DNA of 64,000 bases from the NCBI RefSeq assembly GCF_000524195.1, contig NW_020170386.1, positions 706,105-770,104 on the forward strand, given 5' to 3'. The number at the start of each line of letters is the position of its first letter. The first letter of the stretch is position 1. The DNA comes from Echinococcus granulosus. Its lineage: Eukaryota > Platyhelminthes > Cestoda > Cyclophyllidea > Taeniidae. Below, piece by piece: positions 25,101 to 38,419 of the stretch. The notes under the pieces are model-generated. The model saw only the letters and a list, made by a program, of their open reading frames with translations, did no database searches and had not been told where the DNA came from. The translations under genes and the position numbers were made by a program.

Positions 25101-28100
25101 GTCGTTTGTTCTTAATTCCACCTCTGCATAAACTCTTTTCTTAAAATCGATGTATGGGAATGGGAGAGTGATTTACTTCGCCTCAATGTTGCGACAATAT
25201 AGGATCCTCAATTGAGCTTTGGGTGGAAGCCCTTTTTATGCCTACGTGTTTTACTTTTTTTTCAAGCTAACCAAGTACTCTGTCTTACATTGAATCCGAC
25301 AAGTACCCGTACTGCTATATTAGTTGCTACAATTCACTAATACACTCATTTGCGTTTTGTTGGTGTTATTTTAATGCAACGCGATGAGACGTGGACAATC
25401 GGAGACTGATTTCAGTTATGAATGGCTTTCTCTAAATTCTGCGCGCCTTCCTCACCTGAAATATAGGACATTTTTTGCCTCACACTCCAATCGTTTACAA
25501 GAGGCGCCTACCTTCTGCGCATCCAGAAATGACCACAATCCCCATATTTTTTTCATTTGTGCCTTAAGTAATTCTACGGTTGTCATTCCCTTCATTTGGA
25601 ATCATGCCTTCAGGATATGTGTTAATTCTCTCTTAAACATTGCAGCTTTTCCTCACTGTTCAAATTTTCGCTCCTTACTGGGATCTATTCTACACACTTC
25701 CGTGTCTTTTCACCGCAACGATAAACTCTCATTCTTAAGTCCGACTAAAGTAATATGCTAATCTAGCAGCAAAACATTGACATCTCAGCCGTGTGCCTGC
25801 TTCAATTCTCGAAAATGAGCCGATTTTGTACTTCGGTGTGTTAACGTCTGATATTGTGTAATTTAACAGCAAAAAGGTATTAAACAGGTATAATTAAACC
25901 TTTACACATCGGAAATATGTTGAGAATCCTTCACTTTGATGTTATTACCCATAGGTGAGGCTTTTAAAATCTCTCCATTAAGCGTTAATGTATTTGCTTC
26001 ATTTTCCAATTTCAGCCTTGCGGTGTGGATTATGAGCTAAGGGCTTACATAGCTGAAGAATGCGACGAAAAGCCTCAGTCTCGGTAAGTTAGATTTTTCA
26101 TTGTTTAAATTCACGCTAGTTGGTCCTTTTGTGAATATCTTCAGTGGAATTGGGAGGCATTTCGCTGATTTTTCGCTCTCGGAAGTCTTGGATATTTTTT
26201 AACAATTTCCGCTTTGGGATCGAGATTGTTGGATATACCACTAATATAAGTAACATTTACAAGTTAAACTGCTGAAACGAACTCGGCTATGCTGATTGAC
26301 ATTTTTGTTGGTTCATCGAATTATGCTCCTTTTTCTGGGATGAACGTTGTCCCATGTTGTCGCCATAGTTTCTACCAAAAATGACAACCGACAACATTAT
26401 TTGCTTTTTTTTGTTCTGTAGTGCCTCGTAGATACTCTAAGTCAGGGCATCTAATCGGAGTGATTCTAAATCAAGGTTATTTGCTTGATTCAAAATTAAT
26501 TATCACTTGCCTTCACGGGATCGGCCTGCATATGGGCTCGTTCGCTTGTAACCGATGGTCATTTCAGATATAGAGGGCCGGACGGTACACCAAAAACATA
26601 CTTTACCTATACAAGCGTTTAGCAGCTTAAGTTGGGATTCGTTACCATCCTTTTTGTAATTTTATTATTGTAGTACTTTCAGTGGGTTCATTTCACATCT
26701 TCTCCTTCATTTCCGTATTAGCAGTCCTGCATAAATGTTGGCGAATTGTCTAACTCACTTCATCATGTGGGAACCTTTCTGGGTTTCAAAATACTCATTG
26801 CTGAAATCAATGAATTTTAGTAGTTTAAAATATTCTCTTTCATCCTAAGTTCATAGTGCTTGAGAGACTCAGTTGACCATAGTCTTAATGTGACTTAAAC
26901 ATTGTGTTCAACGCTTCTTAAAACACTAGCATTTTATTTCTCTTTCACTTCCCATTTTAGCTCAAGGGTGGTTGGCTGTGTGCCCATTAACCGATGGTCA
27001 CTGTCCCCGAAAAACGTGAATGATTTCAAGCTTCATCCAAACCCACGGTCATATTCACGTTCCCTTTAATGCACACTTACCTTAACCTCTGATTATGCTT
27101 GTTTCTTTAATTGCCCCTCTGTTAATTCACTGCATATATCGCTGAGGCTGTAAGGTAGAGCGATCTTCCTAATCATTACTTACTTCCAGGATGCTGCGCT
27201 TTCACTAGTTTATTTGTGCTTGTGGTAATGCTCATACTCTTACGAAGGGCTCCGTACTGCCCTTTTGATTGTCTCTAATTCCAAATGGTCTTAAAATTTC
27301 TTGCGTAAATTTACCCTACAAATTGCTTTTTTCATTTGAAAAGTAGTCTTCAACAATTATTATCTTTTGCTTTTGTTAGAGAATTTTGGGGAGTGACGAA
27401 TGCGCAAGCATCTCCATATGTGAATCAATTCCCGTTTTTTAATTTGTGCACTCTTATGTATTCTGCTTTCGTTTCAGGCACTGAATAAACTCGCTTTTTC
27501 GAATAAAACTTACTTTCCCCACTTTCATTTCGTACACCGGTGTATGTAAGCAAATTATTTTTCTAAGACCATTAAAGTCGGCATCTAATCCGTTCCCCTC
27601 TTCACTCTTTTTTTTTTCATCTTTTGACTCATCAAACGTTTTTTGTTTCTTTATTCAGTCGGAAAAAAATTTGAGCGGAGATTTTATTTTGTTTTGCCAA
27701 TGTTGAATTCCATTGCATTTGGTGATTTGTGGCAATCACTTTGCTTCCCATTTGTTTTAGGTTCCACACTTTTGTTGACCTCCTTGAAATTTTTTTGGAG
27801 CTTGCATATTTCCAATTCTTGTTTTGCCGTCTAGGATGCCATAAATGCTCCAGAGTAGTCATAACTGCACACTTTAAAGTAAATATAGGAGTCACTTGTT
27901 CAAAGTCCCTTATTTAATACCAATTTTCTTTTTGTGGTTTGTAATCAGCCGATGCGGATCTTTTCCTCAAACATATTCGCATCAACTAAAAAGTCCTTCA
28001 AATGCACCGCCAAACGCTTCCCTGAAGGCTTTTTCTTCTGTTGTGTTGCTTCAGACTAGGCTAGGTAAAAAATTTAGAGCCAGTGAGCAAACCTGGTGGG

Positions 28101-31100
28101 TTGAGGCATGGAAACAGTGCTTTGCTCATTTTTTTTACTCTGTACCTCACGGGTGAAGCTTGATCCTGCTTTATCTTAGTAAAGAACAGTTTGGTCCGTC
28201 TGTTTTCCAGGAGCTCAGTGCGGATGGCCATTCGGAAGTTGACCTACGCCCCGGAGGAGTCGGTCCCTCAGCCTTCCGCGGAAATCATCAAGGACTTCAT
28301 AATGAGCCCGGGAACCCTGCGTCTCGAGGTCTCACTCGACAAGGAGGTGCCTATCTTTCGCCTTGTGTGTCTATGTTTCCTGCCATCTTTGATGATTGAC
28401 ATTTAGATGTACCGTGCGTTTCTGTACCAACTCTTGCCTGGTCGAATTGCCCTCTTTACCTAATTAAGCCTCGTTTATATGACCCGTATTGAGGGTTTCG
28501 ACAGTCTGTGTCGTTTATGTCATTTTTAGGTATGCGTAAAAGGGTCTGCGTTATGTTTGATAACCGCAAAGCAACATGAATGGATAATTCCGTTCGTTTT
28601 CTTATCGGCCCATACTGTTAAAGTCCGCTGTATTGGGTGTAATACGTAAGCATCAATCTCTGGTTCAATTCATTTCGCCGTAGCTTCACAGTGCAGTAGT
28701 GGATTCTGAAGTCGACGATCCTTCCGGCTAAAATCAACTTAAACGACACTGCTTTAAGCCGTTACGTGGATGTTTTTAAATGAGAAGTTATCGCCTTCAC
28801 TTTCGTTTGCATTTTCTAGAAATACTACCATGGTGAGTACATAGCTGTTAACGTGCTGGTGGACAACAACTCCAACAAAACTGTGAAGAAGATCAAGGTG
28901 TCAGGTGTGTTCCAAGCAAACTGAATCGATAACGAATTTCACCCTCAGAATTGTCAGTGTTTTCTTTGCAGTGATTCAGGTGGCGGACATCATGCTGTTC
29001 AGTCGCGCCGTCTACAAGTGCACAGTCGATGAGGCGGAGTTTGAGTAAGCCTTTTTAGCTACATCTTACTACGATGTTCATTCCATCTAGGCCGAGGATG
29101 GCATACCACAACCTAACAGAATGCTGCGGAGCATGAAAAATCTTTCCTCTTAGTGTTCCGCTTCCTTCCTTCATCTAGTCGATACGTGAATAGGATAATG
29201 CACCGTTTATTGCTAAAAATAAACGTGTAAAAATTCCTTTCACTATGAACGTTTTCCACTGCTTTTTAGGAATCCAGTTTTTCATCCTTGGTTTAAGTGT
29301 GAAAGGTCCTAACATCTTTCAAGTAACATTTGAGAGTTTAGCCAGTTTCGTTACGTGTCCGAGTCCCTCGTTTTATATTCGTTTACCAATAGACCAAAGT
29401 CCAGTCCCTCTTCCGGTATTCTTGCCGCCCACCGATAAAATATTATCGGTTTAAGCATAACATGGCTCTATGAAACTAGATTTGCACATTTTAATCTGCA
29501 TAAATCTCATCATACCTGATGTCACGTTTTTCTGTACACATGTAGAACTGTGGGATGTCTTTTATCTATTGAGTTACAGGTAAATTCGTTGACTGAATTT
29601 CCCACCCCGCAACCTTTCTTTCCATTCGACTTTATGCGTGTTAACTATTCCGTCGAACGATGCTGTTCCTATCACACTCACATGATTCTCCTAATCTGTT
29701 TACCTGAAGGTGAACTGTGTAAGAGACTAGTAAATATATACTTACTGTGTACCCTCTGGTATCATGATACTTTTAATTCCGAACACGGGAATGTCTTTTA
29801 CTTTGTTAAAGCAAAAGTTTACGAATCATGGACTGGGTAGTTTATGAAAATTGCCTACCAATATTTACAAAAAAGTAGCATTAGTTGTCCTCTTCCTGTC
29901 TCTTGCTATTATCCGCCTGTCTACTGGACCTGCTGATTCCTCCATATTAACTCGGTAGTAATTGTACATTTATTTGAGGACATCTGTTGTTAAGCGTTAC
30001 TCCCGTGTCATGGCTTTTACCGAGATAAGTGTTTATTTTCATTTCTTAAATTTGCAAATTTCTTTTTATGATTACGTTAGTTATTTGCCCAGTTGTGCAG
30101 TGATAAGTTTTACAAAATGGGTCGATCTTGTGCCCAACTATCTGCGGCGTGCTTTAGATCTTCGCAACAGATCAACTTACTGTTTTTGAGTTTCACAAAT
30201 CTAGTATTTCGATTGCAATTTGGACATCATCCTGTAGATGTGCAACTTGTTTAAATGATAAAGTATGTAGAGGGTTTTGTAATTTGATTTAGACCCAAAT
30301 CTCGTAAAACACAATCTAATGCAGTCCGTTTTGGCTACTTTCTTTGCATAGAGAGGGTTGTCCAATCCTGCCGAGTCAAACAGGCTGGTGTAAGGTGTAC
30401 CACATGTGTCCTCTCCTCTCCAATAATCGAGAAAAACGCGGTCTTGCTCTCGACGGTAAACTCAAGAATGAAGACACTAATTTGGCCTCTTCCACAATGT
30501 AAGTCTTTTCTCTCCGCTCCCCCATCCGTCCTCACCCCCTTTCTCTCAATTTATTGGTCACAGCCTTGTATAGTGTTGCTTATATACATGTATAATAGGC
30601 GACCTATCTTTTCTATCGCTGTTTCCTGAAAATGACTTATCTCCTCTCCCATTGCTCTCTGTCACATCCAGGAGGCAGAGACCTGTCGCTCTCCCAACTA
30701 CATGATTTTTCAAACGGAGCGGGATTTTACAGTTGCTCCATTTGTGTTCAATAAAACTCTTAGGTACGGCATTGAAAAGTGCTTTTAATATTCGCTTCTT
30801 GAGCTTAGATGCATTATATCCCAAATTTACTCTCAGACATCATCGCCTAAATGTGTTGCACTTTCTTTTCCATCATAAATCAAAACCATTTAGGTAACCA
30901 TGAATCTGAAATTTTTAATTAAGGCCAATGGGGTCCCGCGTTTAGCCAAAAATCGTCGATTCATTTATCACTAACTGGTGTCGTATATCTGTGGGAAATT
31001 CACTAGTCTTTGCGCAACAACTCCCTTTTGCGAATCACATTGTGCGAATACTACAAGAACACTTGAATAGTAGTCGTGAAATCGCAGAATTCTCTAGTTC

Positions 31101-33466
31101 CAGTAACTCTTTTTGCCCATTTTTCATCTTACAAGCATTATCATGTCGGGTGCGTAGAGCCATATATGCTGGTTTAAATAATGGCCCCTTCGCTTTGGGC
31201 AAGTATATCTTCGAACGTTTAAACACATTGTACTTGACATATTTCTATCATTTTTGACTCGAAAGATGACGTATTCACGCCTATATGTATTTGATCATTT
31301 CGGACGCCGTCTTCACAACCCGAATGACATTGCGCACCGAGTGTTTAGCCCAAATACGTCACTGAATTGGGCTACTGCCTTCAATCTTTTCATGAAATTG
31401 TTTCCCATTTCGACAATATGTTCTTATAACTTTTTTGCGGTAGTTCATGAGATAGCAAAATGCAATGCCTCTTTATCCACAGGCGAATAAAAGCAATGCC
31501 ATTAGGAATTCTAGGAGATGGTAACCCTTAAAGTGTCAAACTAATATCATTCACATGGAAAATTTTGCTACTCTGGATTGCAATGATATGTTACTGTCAA
31601 GAAAATCTTATTGATTTCCAAGGTGAGCACCAGTGTTTGTGGAAAACAATTCTATGGTCAATTTTGTCACCTGTCAAACGTAAAAACCTATTCGTGTGTG
31701 CCAGTTGAAGTTATTTGACTTAGTAAAGCCGATAAATTCGTGCTATCTGCTTTCTGAGGACGTCGTGTGAGTGACTCACTTCCTCCCTCATGTCAGGCTT
31801 TGTGTATACTAAACCTTTGCCAATAAATGATAACGCCCTTTTAGCATTCTCAACCCCACACAGAAGGAGAATCTCGGCATCATTGTCCAATACCGCGTTC
31901 GAGTACGACTGGCTCTAGGATTCGGAGCAAGGTAACTATTGTCCCTTTGACTTCTGGAACGATTAAACCTCCACGGTCATACTTGCCGTTTAGATTAATT
32001 TTTTTTCTCAATTTCATCTCGACCTAACGTCACGTTTTATCTTGGTATTTAAACACACGGCACCCACTCTAGTGAACATGGGACGCCAAACCCACTCAAT
32101 GTTTGTCCCTTTATGCTATGCTCATCATTTCCTCTTTTGTAAATTTAACAAATCCCGTTGTAAAATTTCGGTTCCCAGCACATCTGTCGGTTGATAATTT
32201 TATCTTTCATTAGTTAGTAATGTGACGAGCTTTGTTCGTTTGCCTGCATATGTGATAGCACCTGCCACCACCGCCAAGGTCTGTACGTGGACTGATGTGA
32301 AGGTCATAACACCGCCTGTCATTTTATCCCATCTTTTTTCAGCTAACCCAGTGATTAACCTAGGCGGCATGATTAGTAGTGCAGCCAGTTTGCCTTGACC
32401 TGTCTTACGATTTGCAACCATAGCGACGTGTCGGTGGAGCTACCCTTCACGCTGGCGCACCCGAAGCCTCCGCCGGAGGAAATTGAGGCCGATTGCGGCA
32501 GCGCTATCGTCCCCTCATCATTTCTCGCCAAACAAGGGACGGTAGAGGGAGAACCGGACCAGACAGAAGGGGAGCAGATAGGGAGAGAGGTGAAGATCAC
32601 TGCCGGTGTCGCGACAGGTGACTTCATCGACCTTGAGGATCCTCCCTCTGGCAAACGGCAAGCCGGTTTTTTCCCCTTGACTATCACCACCTTCTTTCCC
32701 TCTGATTTAGCTACCTCTCTCGTCAACATTGGTTTTGTTTCCCAGTTAACCTACGGCAAAAGCTTTCGAGAATGGTTCCGTAAACTAATCGATTCTCATT
32801 TGCATGGTGTCCTCACCGTAATCTCCTTCCACAAGAATGCCCCACTATTCCAGGATGCTTTTAGTAAACAAGATGAATAAAGTGAAACATTGAGTCTCTG
32901 TTTTGAGTTGCTTTGACCATCACTCGGAATTGATGATCCCCTAGTACCTGATTCATATTTTTCATATTCTCGTTTTGCATCAAGAACAACTTTAACGTAC
33001 GCACAACAGCAAATGGTTTGGTAAAAGAAGACGCCCACCCTTTTCTATGGTATGCACAGTATTTGAAGCAATCATCTTATGATTTCACTTTATGATAAGG
33101 AGTGCAAGTGTGTCGTGTTTAAGATGCAGTTTCACAGTACAGCTTCTGGTGAAATTTTCGATGTTTTTATACCTATGTGGCATTTTGAACTGCGGTAGAT
33201 ACCAATTCTGGGTCATCATTCATTACCTCTTTTAACCACACAGGGCAGTGGATTTGCCCAGTGACGATTTGATCTTCGAGGACTTTGCGCGTCTCCGACT
33301 GCGTGGACAGGACTCAACTGCTGGTGCGGGTGAGGAGACAGTGGCGTCCTCAAGCTCCATCCTCGCCATTGAAGATACCCACCAGCCCATTGCCGTCGTG
33401 GCCGCGACCACCAATGTTGCTCCCACCGTCTCTACTGCCTCCGCCGTCCCCACCCCTTCCCACTGA
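22140..33466 (+). CDS. ARRB: Beta-arrestin, ~524-540 aa, 12 exons
   Basis: Arrestins bind phosphorylated G-protein-coupled receptors, stop G-protein signalling and link receptors to clathrin coats. Exons: 22140-22214, 22249-22309, 22350-22720, 24743-24802, 26016-26083, 28211-28346, 28820-28904, 28972-29044, 30352-30498, 31845-31931, 32424-32617 (or -32665), 33249-33466. All phases agree. Landmarks: [98 protein letters not shown], the polar-core loop [20 protein letters not shown], and [15 protein letters not shown]. The tail keeps the AP2-binding motif [15 protein letters not shown]. An insertion of ~40 residues precedes PLTRLQERL, and the tail extends beyond vertebrate length (~410-418 aa). 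Introns of 34-2127 bp hold no other gene I can support. Confidence 0.95.
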
Positions 33467-35354
33467 GTCCTCCCCACCACAGCCGCAGCTCCAGTCGCCA
33501 TGTGCAATAAGTATACATGCTTTCTCTCATCTCGCTTTTTCGCTGTCTTCCCACCCATCTCACCCTCCTCCCACCCTCCCCCGTGCATACCCTACATCTC
33601 TCACCTTTGCCCTGATATTGACACCCTTTCCAAGATCCCTCCTTATTCTCCTCCTGTATTTAAATGACATTTTCCTGCGCTTATATGCGAATAACTAACA
33701 ACTCTACTTGATTTTCTCCTATATTTTTGTCGTCATTTTAATGAATGCATGCAACTGTTTTATTAATTCAACATGGCTTTTTGTCCCATTCTTGGGCTTG
33801 CGAATCGGGCTGGTTCTTCTCTTTGGTGTCTATCTCGGGCTACATTCTTAACCAGTATTTCTCGCTCATTCTGCGCGTCGGGCGCGATGTTTCCTGAAAT
33901 TGATTAGAGCAAAATTAAAACATAAACCAGTACCCATCACGCCATCATCTCCTGAATCCCTACCGAGTATGACGACCTTTACCAGTTTTTTTACCCACGC
34001 TTCGTCTGCTTTGCCTTCATCGGTGCACTATTCCCATACGGGGTCATGCACTTAAACGTTAGTTGTTTTTGTTTTGAGACTGCCATCTGTCTACCATCTG
34101 TCAGGTAAGTGACCTTGAGGAAAACGGGTTGTTATTGTCCATTGAGTTTGCAGAGTTTATATCTCATAAACAATAATTTCTCAAGTGTAAATTACCACAT
34201 AAAGAACCTTTTCACTTTGAGGGTGTTAAAAAACGATGAACAGGAAGCCTTAATATTGTCCCTACCTGGGTTCTCTTGCATATTGGTCTGATGGGGGTTG
34301 AGAAAGTTTTCTTCGTGCAGATGTTGGTCGAAGAGCTTTGGCAGATAGCTGCGGACTTTATTTCGAGCGGCGGGGTGACAAATCTAACTTCGTCCCGATG
34401 ACTTCTGGCTTCGCTGTTCACACACAGGTTACGGGCTGCATCTGAGAATGAGCTGATTTTCAGGATATCTCCAACATTCTGCAACAAAATGTTTGTAGAT
34501 TGTATGGAGAAGTAAAAGTTTACTGGATTTGGCGTGGCTGAGGAATGTCGTCCTAGGGAAATGATAGTGGCAAATTTGTACTGTTGGAATTTGAAGCTAT
34601 CATGGAAGAAAATCCTCCACATTTCAGCCCTATAGGATAGAATGCTATTGTCTTTTGATCGTGCTTCAAGATTACTACCCATAACTGTCAACGCGTCGGA
34701 ACGGCTGAAGCCTGCATGGGTGGTTTACAGAATGAAAAACCACTTCGCTGAAAGGTGGTGGCACTGCGTCGGAAAAGGGTTCACTGCATTCGAGCTGCGT
34801 TTTTACTTCATGTTAAGTAATAGGCGGACTGCTACGACAAAGGACAGAATGATTCTATCTTCGAGTCATCCATTCATATTCAAAGGAAATATGCAGCTGA
34901 TTTACACAGTTATTTTACAATTAGCTCAAGATCTGAGCTATCAAAGTAACATTGCAATCTACTGAAGTGTTGACAGCTCGTCCAGACCCCATTCAAGTTA
35001 AATCCCAACCTCAAGTGCTTAGAGGAAAGTTATTAATTGCTAGGCAAATTGTTTAACATATGCATTAATAAAATCTTGGGCAGCGTTGCTTAACTAGCTA
35101 AAAATATAAAAAAATAAAAAATATACAATTGAATATAAAATTGGGTAAGATTTGCTTAGTAGTATATGAATTAGAATGTCACCATACTTTATCACCGCAG
35201 ACTTCTATCCGACGATGATGCTTATGTTAATCTTACACTAATCTTTTCTTTTAGCCAATAACTCAAAGTAGGAATTTTACTGCCACTCAGCCTGAATAAC
35301 AGAGTTTGTTAACCCGAGGAGCTCATGGGTTATTAGCAATTCAAAAATGTGATT
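33467..35354. other. Intergenic region with one unplaced candidate exon (-)
   Basis: The first part is the arrestin 3' UTR; an ATTAAA near 33909 may be its poly(A) signal. On the minus strand, 34266-34478 forms a 71-codon open exon bounded by a good acceptor (TTTTGTTGCAG) and donor (GTAGGG). It codes for NVGDILKISSFSDAARN... and is Ser/Thr-rich. It could be a 3' exon of an alternative ZSWIM2-like transcript, via a phase-0 donor inside that gene's last exon, or part of an unknown gene. 34490-35350 holds nothing else convincing. Confidence 0.35.
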
Positions 35355-38300
35355 TCAGCTTGCCTTCAATGTATCGGAGGTGCCTTGGAACGGGGAACAC
35401 CTCTCGGACCTGTCCCTCTCGCTCCGGATTGGTAGACAGGGGATAATGGGCACTGCGATTATTCCATCCAGGGGACAGCTTGGCGACCTGCTCATGGAGC
35501 AATTACGTTACGATCATTCTTCATATGAATGCTCAAGTGCTTTGATCTTGTGAATGATAACTACCCACGATTTGGAATTGCGAAGAAAACGTTTTCAAAA
35601 TGTCACTTAGGGGCTAGCAAGCATTGAATTATGGTATTGACTTAGCCACTACGCGGTTCTATTGATTAAACTCTTGCTTGATCTCCTTAATTTAAGGTCA
35701 TGTGCATATGGAGAATTGCCAAGTGGGTCAGGTCTCACTGGGTTGGTCACTCGATGCCACTTCCTACTTTCTCCGCTAATATAAAACTTTCTAGCGGAGA
35801 TATTCCGCAAATTACTACCCACAGAATGCTATCGTTTAAGGGGCGCTAAATTTTGCATCTGGCGTGCAAGTGGTTACACGCGTAAATTAAGCCAATTTCT
35901 TGTCTCTTAAAATTTACTCAAACCACGTAATCTTTAATTTGGACTACTTTTAAACCATCAATTTGCCTCATGTGAAGGCGATTTGGGATTCTCAAACTTC
36001 AAAAAAGCGCACCTAATTAATTACCTCGATTTCACCTGGTTGGTCTTAAGAAGCGGTCTTTTGTGAATTGCTTCTAGATCTAAGGTTTCCCGATACATTG
36101 GTAAGCATTCGACTGGCATACAGGAACCGAGATTCTCCCTTCTCAAGCAAGTGGATGAAATGGATGTCTATAGTCTAGGAGCATGGTACAGGTCCGATAA
36201 CTTTTGCGGAATAAGGAGTGCCCCTATTGTTGAAAAGCTTACATGCTGGATTTTTGCAAAAGTCCTGACAAAAGTCCACTAAAATATGACGCAAACCACA
36301 CGTATCCCATCAAGTGACAAATGTAAAGACGAAAAAACTGACACATGAAGAAGCCATTGATCAACGCATTTTGTATGGAAGACGTGATTGCAGCGTAACA
36401 GTTTTCTAACTTCCTCCCCTTCACGAAAATGCATTAGACAGATCCGGCACTGTCGCCCCGGTGTTAGAAGACCTCGCGCGGTCCCGAGCTCCCTCGTCCC
36501 GCCCAAGGCTGCCCCCTTAGGCAGGTTGGTGTGCGCGGCCTTAATGAGCCATTTGGCCATTCGACCCAGTTCTTTTCGACACAAGGGCTTTGTGAGAGCT
36601 TCCCAGACAGATACTGACCTTAGGCAATATACAGCCTCAATTATGCATTAGATAAGAGTTCAATTGAAAGAAACATCACCGCTTCGGACACAATTTAGGC
36701 ATTGTGATTTGAATTTGAACGGACTGTATGCACTAGCTCTTCCTATAAAATTCCAAATTTAAAAAATGTAGGAAATAGTAAAACAGCTTACCTACGTGGA
36801 TTGTTTTCTACATAATGCTGATCAAGTCCGCTAAGTATGTCAAAGTTCCAAGGTATCTTGCGCCACTTTTCCGATATTTTCTGGAAAAATCACCGTTGAA
36901 ATTTTCAAATCTGTCCTGATGGATGCAAAGTTCACTTATACCCATCGTTTTTAGATAGAGTTAGCAAATTAAAATCGTCTCTAAACATGACCATTACTGG
37001 ATTTAGGCGACAAGGCACTAGGGATTAATGCCTCAAGTAATATGATGAACTTCTTCGTGTTGAACACAAGCAACAACATCATAATATTAGGACTTACAAG
37101 AGAAGGTGCACCATCGACCTAAGAATGAATTTAATGGTGCAATTTTACAACTAAGCGCTTAATTCCCCTATCATACCTCTCATGTCGCTCTTGCACTTAT
37201 ATTCAAACGATCGAATATGAAACACTTCTGAAAAATTGATACCCAATATGTAGAAACATCACGTCAAAGGTGCGCATGGGCCAATTAAGTTTGGCTTTTC
37301 CATGCAATTTACTGAGATGTCTTAAAATAAAAATTGATAAATTCACTAAAATTCACTTCAAAATACAACATTCTTGCCTCTTTCCAATAAAAACGGGACT
37401 TTTCCATAAGGCGTCCACTTGTGCGCTGCTCGAAGCATTTACTGCATAGTAGCAAATTTGACTTATCAATGTTCAAAAAACTCTCACCATCACTCGCGCA
37501 ATATAATCTCCCAATTATTGGTGAACAGTTGCAATCAGTGCACATGCAATTGTGTTCTTCAGGCACTTCAAAATCTCTGGTTATGCTGTTTGACAATGAA
37601 TCAGTGTTCCGGACCAACATATTTGTTTTAGCAAAGTAGTTTTCACAAAGTGTGGTCTCTAAAATAAGGTCTTCCAATTTTGAAAATTCTCCTCTACACA
37701 TTGGACAGGATACAATATCAAATCTATCTTAATGGATAATTAGAGCATCATGCAATAGAGGTACCTAGATTTCTTTCCTTTATTTGATGGTCCTTCCATA
37801 TTTTCATACATTTAATATGAACATTATTACCACAACCCTTGCGGCAAAATGTGACAGGAAACCTCTGATGACACAAAAATTTATCTTGGCAAATAGGACA
37901 TATGTCGTCTATTTCAATGGCACGTTGTTTAATTTGAGACTACGGTGAAATATTGAGACTCAATTGAAGACATACACCACAGGCACTCCTCTGTTCAGTT
38001 TTCGAAGTGGTAGGAGCTTTTTTACTAGTGTTAATCGAATACTTCTCCAACAGAATCAAGATCTCTCTTTCGCAAAGACCACTTTGCCAAGACACTGAAG
38101 GTGGTGCGCTACGTAAGAAGGTTTACTTGGATCGTGCCTGTCTAGTCGAAATCTTTTCAGAAGGATCCAGCATATATGCTTACATAAGTCATTTTCCTTA
38201 ACAAATACTTTGCAACTACAGGTATGCCGTTCGCCAATGAAAACCTACGAACTGTAAGTAGTATTTACTAACCTTAAATTTCTGCTTTGCATTTTCTTCT

Positions 38301-38419
38301 TGGATAAGAAATCCCATTGGACCATAATTTTGTAAGATGCACATAGTGGTATTGAGCGCCTCATTTTGCTTTTCCTTAACTGAAAAAGAAGCCTTCCTTC
38401 TATAGGCTCCGACGCGCAT
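35355..38419 (-). CDS. ZSWIM2: ZSWIM2-like E3 ubiquitin ligase, ~450 aa, 7 exons
   Basis: ZSWIM2 (MEX) is a testis-enriched E3 ligase of animals. Exons in transcript order: 38273-38419, 38127-38244, 37976-38094, 37765-37939, 37357-37727, 36345-36635, 35355-35490 (last acceptor uncertain). N-terminus MRVGAYRRKASFSVKEKQNE and NYGPMGFLIQEE matches the ZSWIM2 start (GPTGFLLREEE). SWIM motif: CSC then LCKHICWILLKRFRL. RING 1: CPICQDKF, VTFCRKGCGNNVHIKCMKIW, CPMCRGEF. A degenerate ZZ region: CMCTDCNC...YCASD...LLCSKCF. RING-H2: CRICLMHFREGEEVRKLLRCNHVFHTKCVDQWLLH, then SPSCPLDG in the last exon. The first cysteine of the last C-x2-C pair is not seen. Introns 1-4 are 28, 32, 36 and 37 bp. Human ZSWIM2 is longer (~633 aa), mainly a C-terminal tail. 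Confidence 0.85.
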
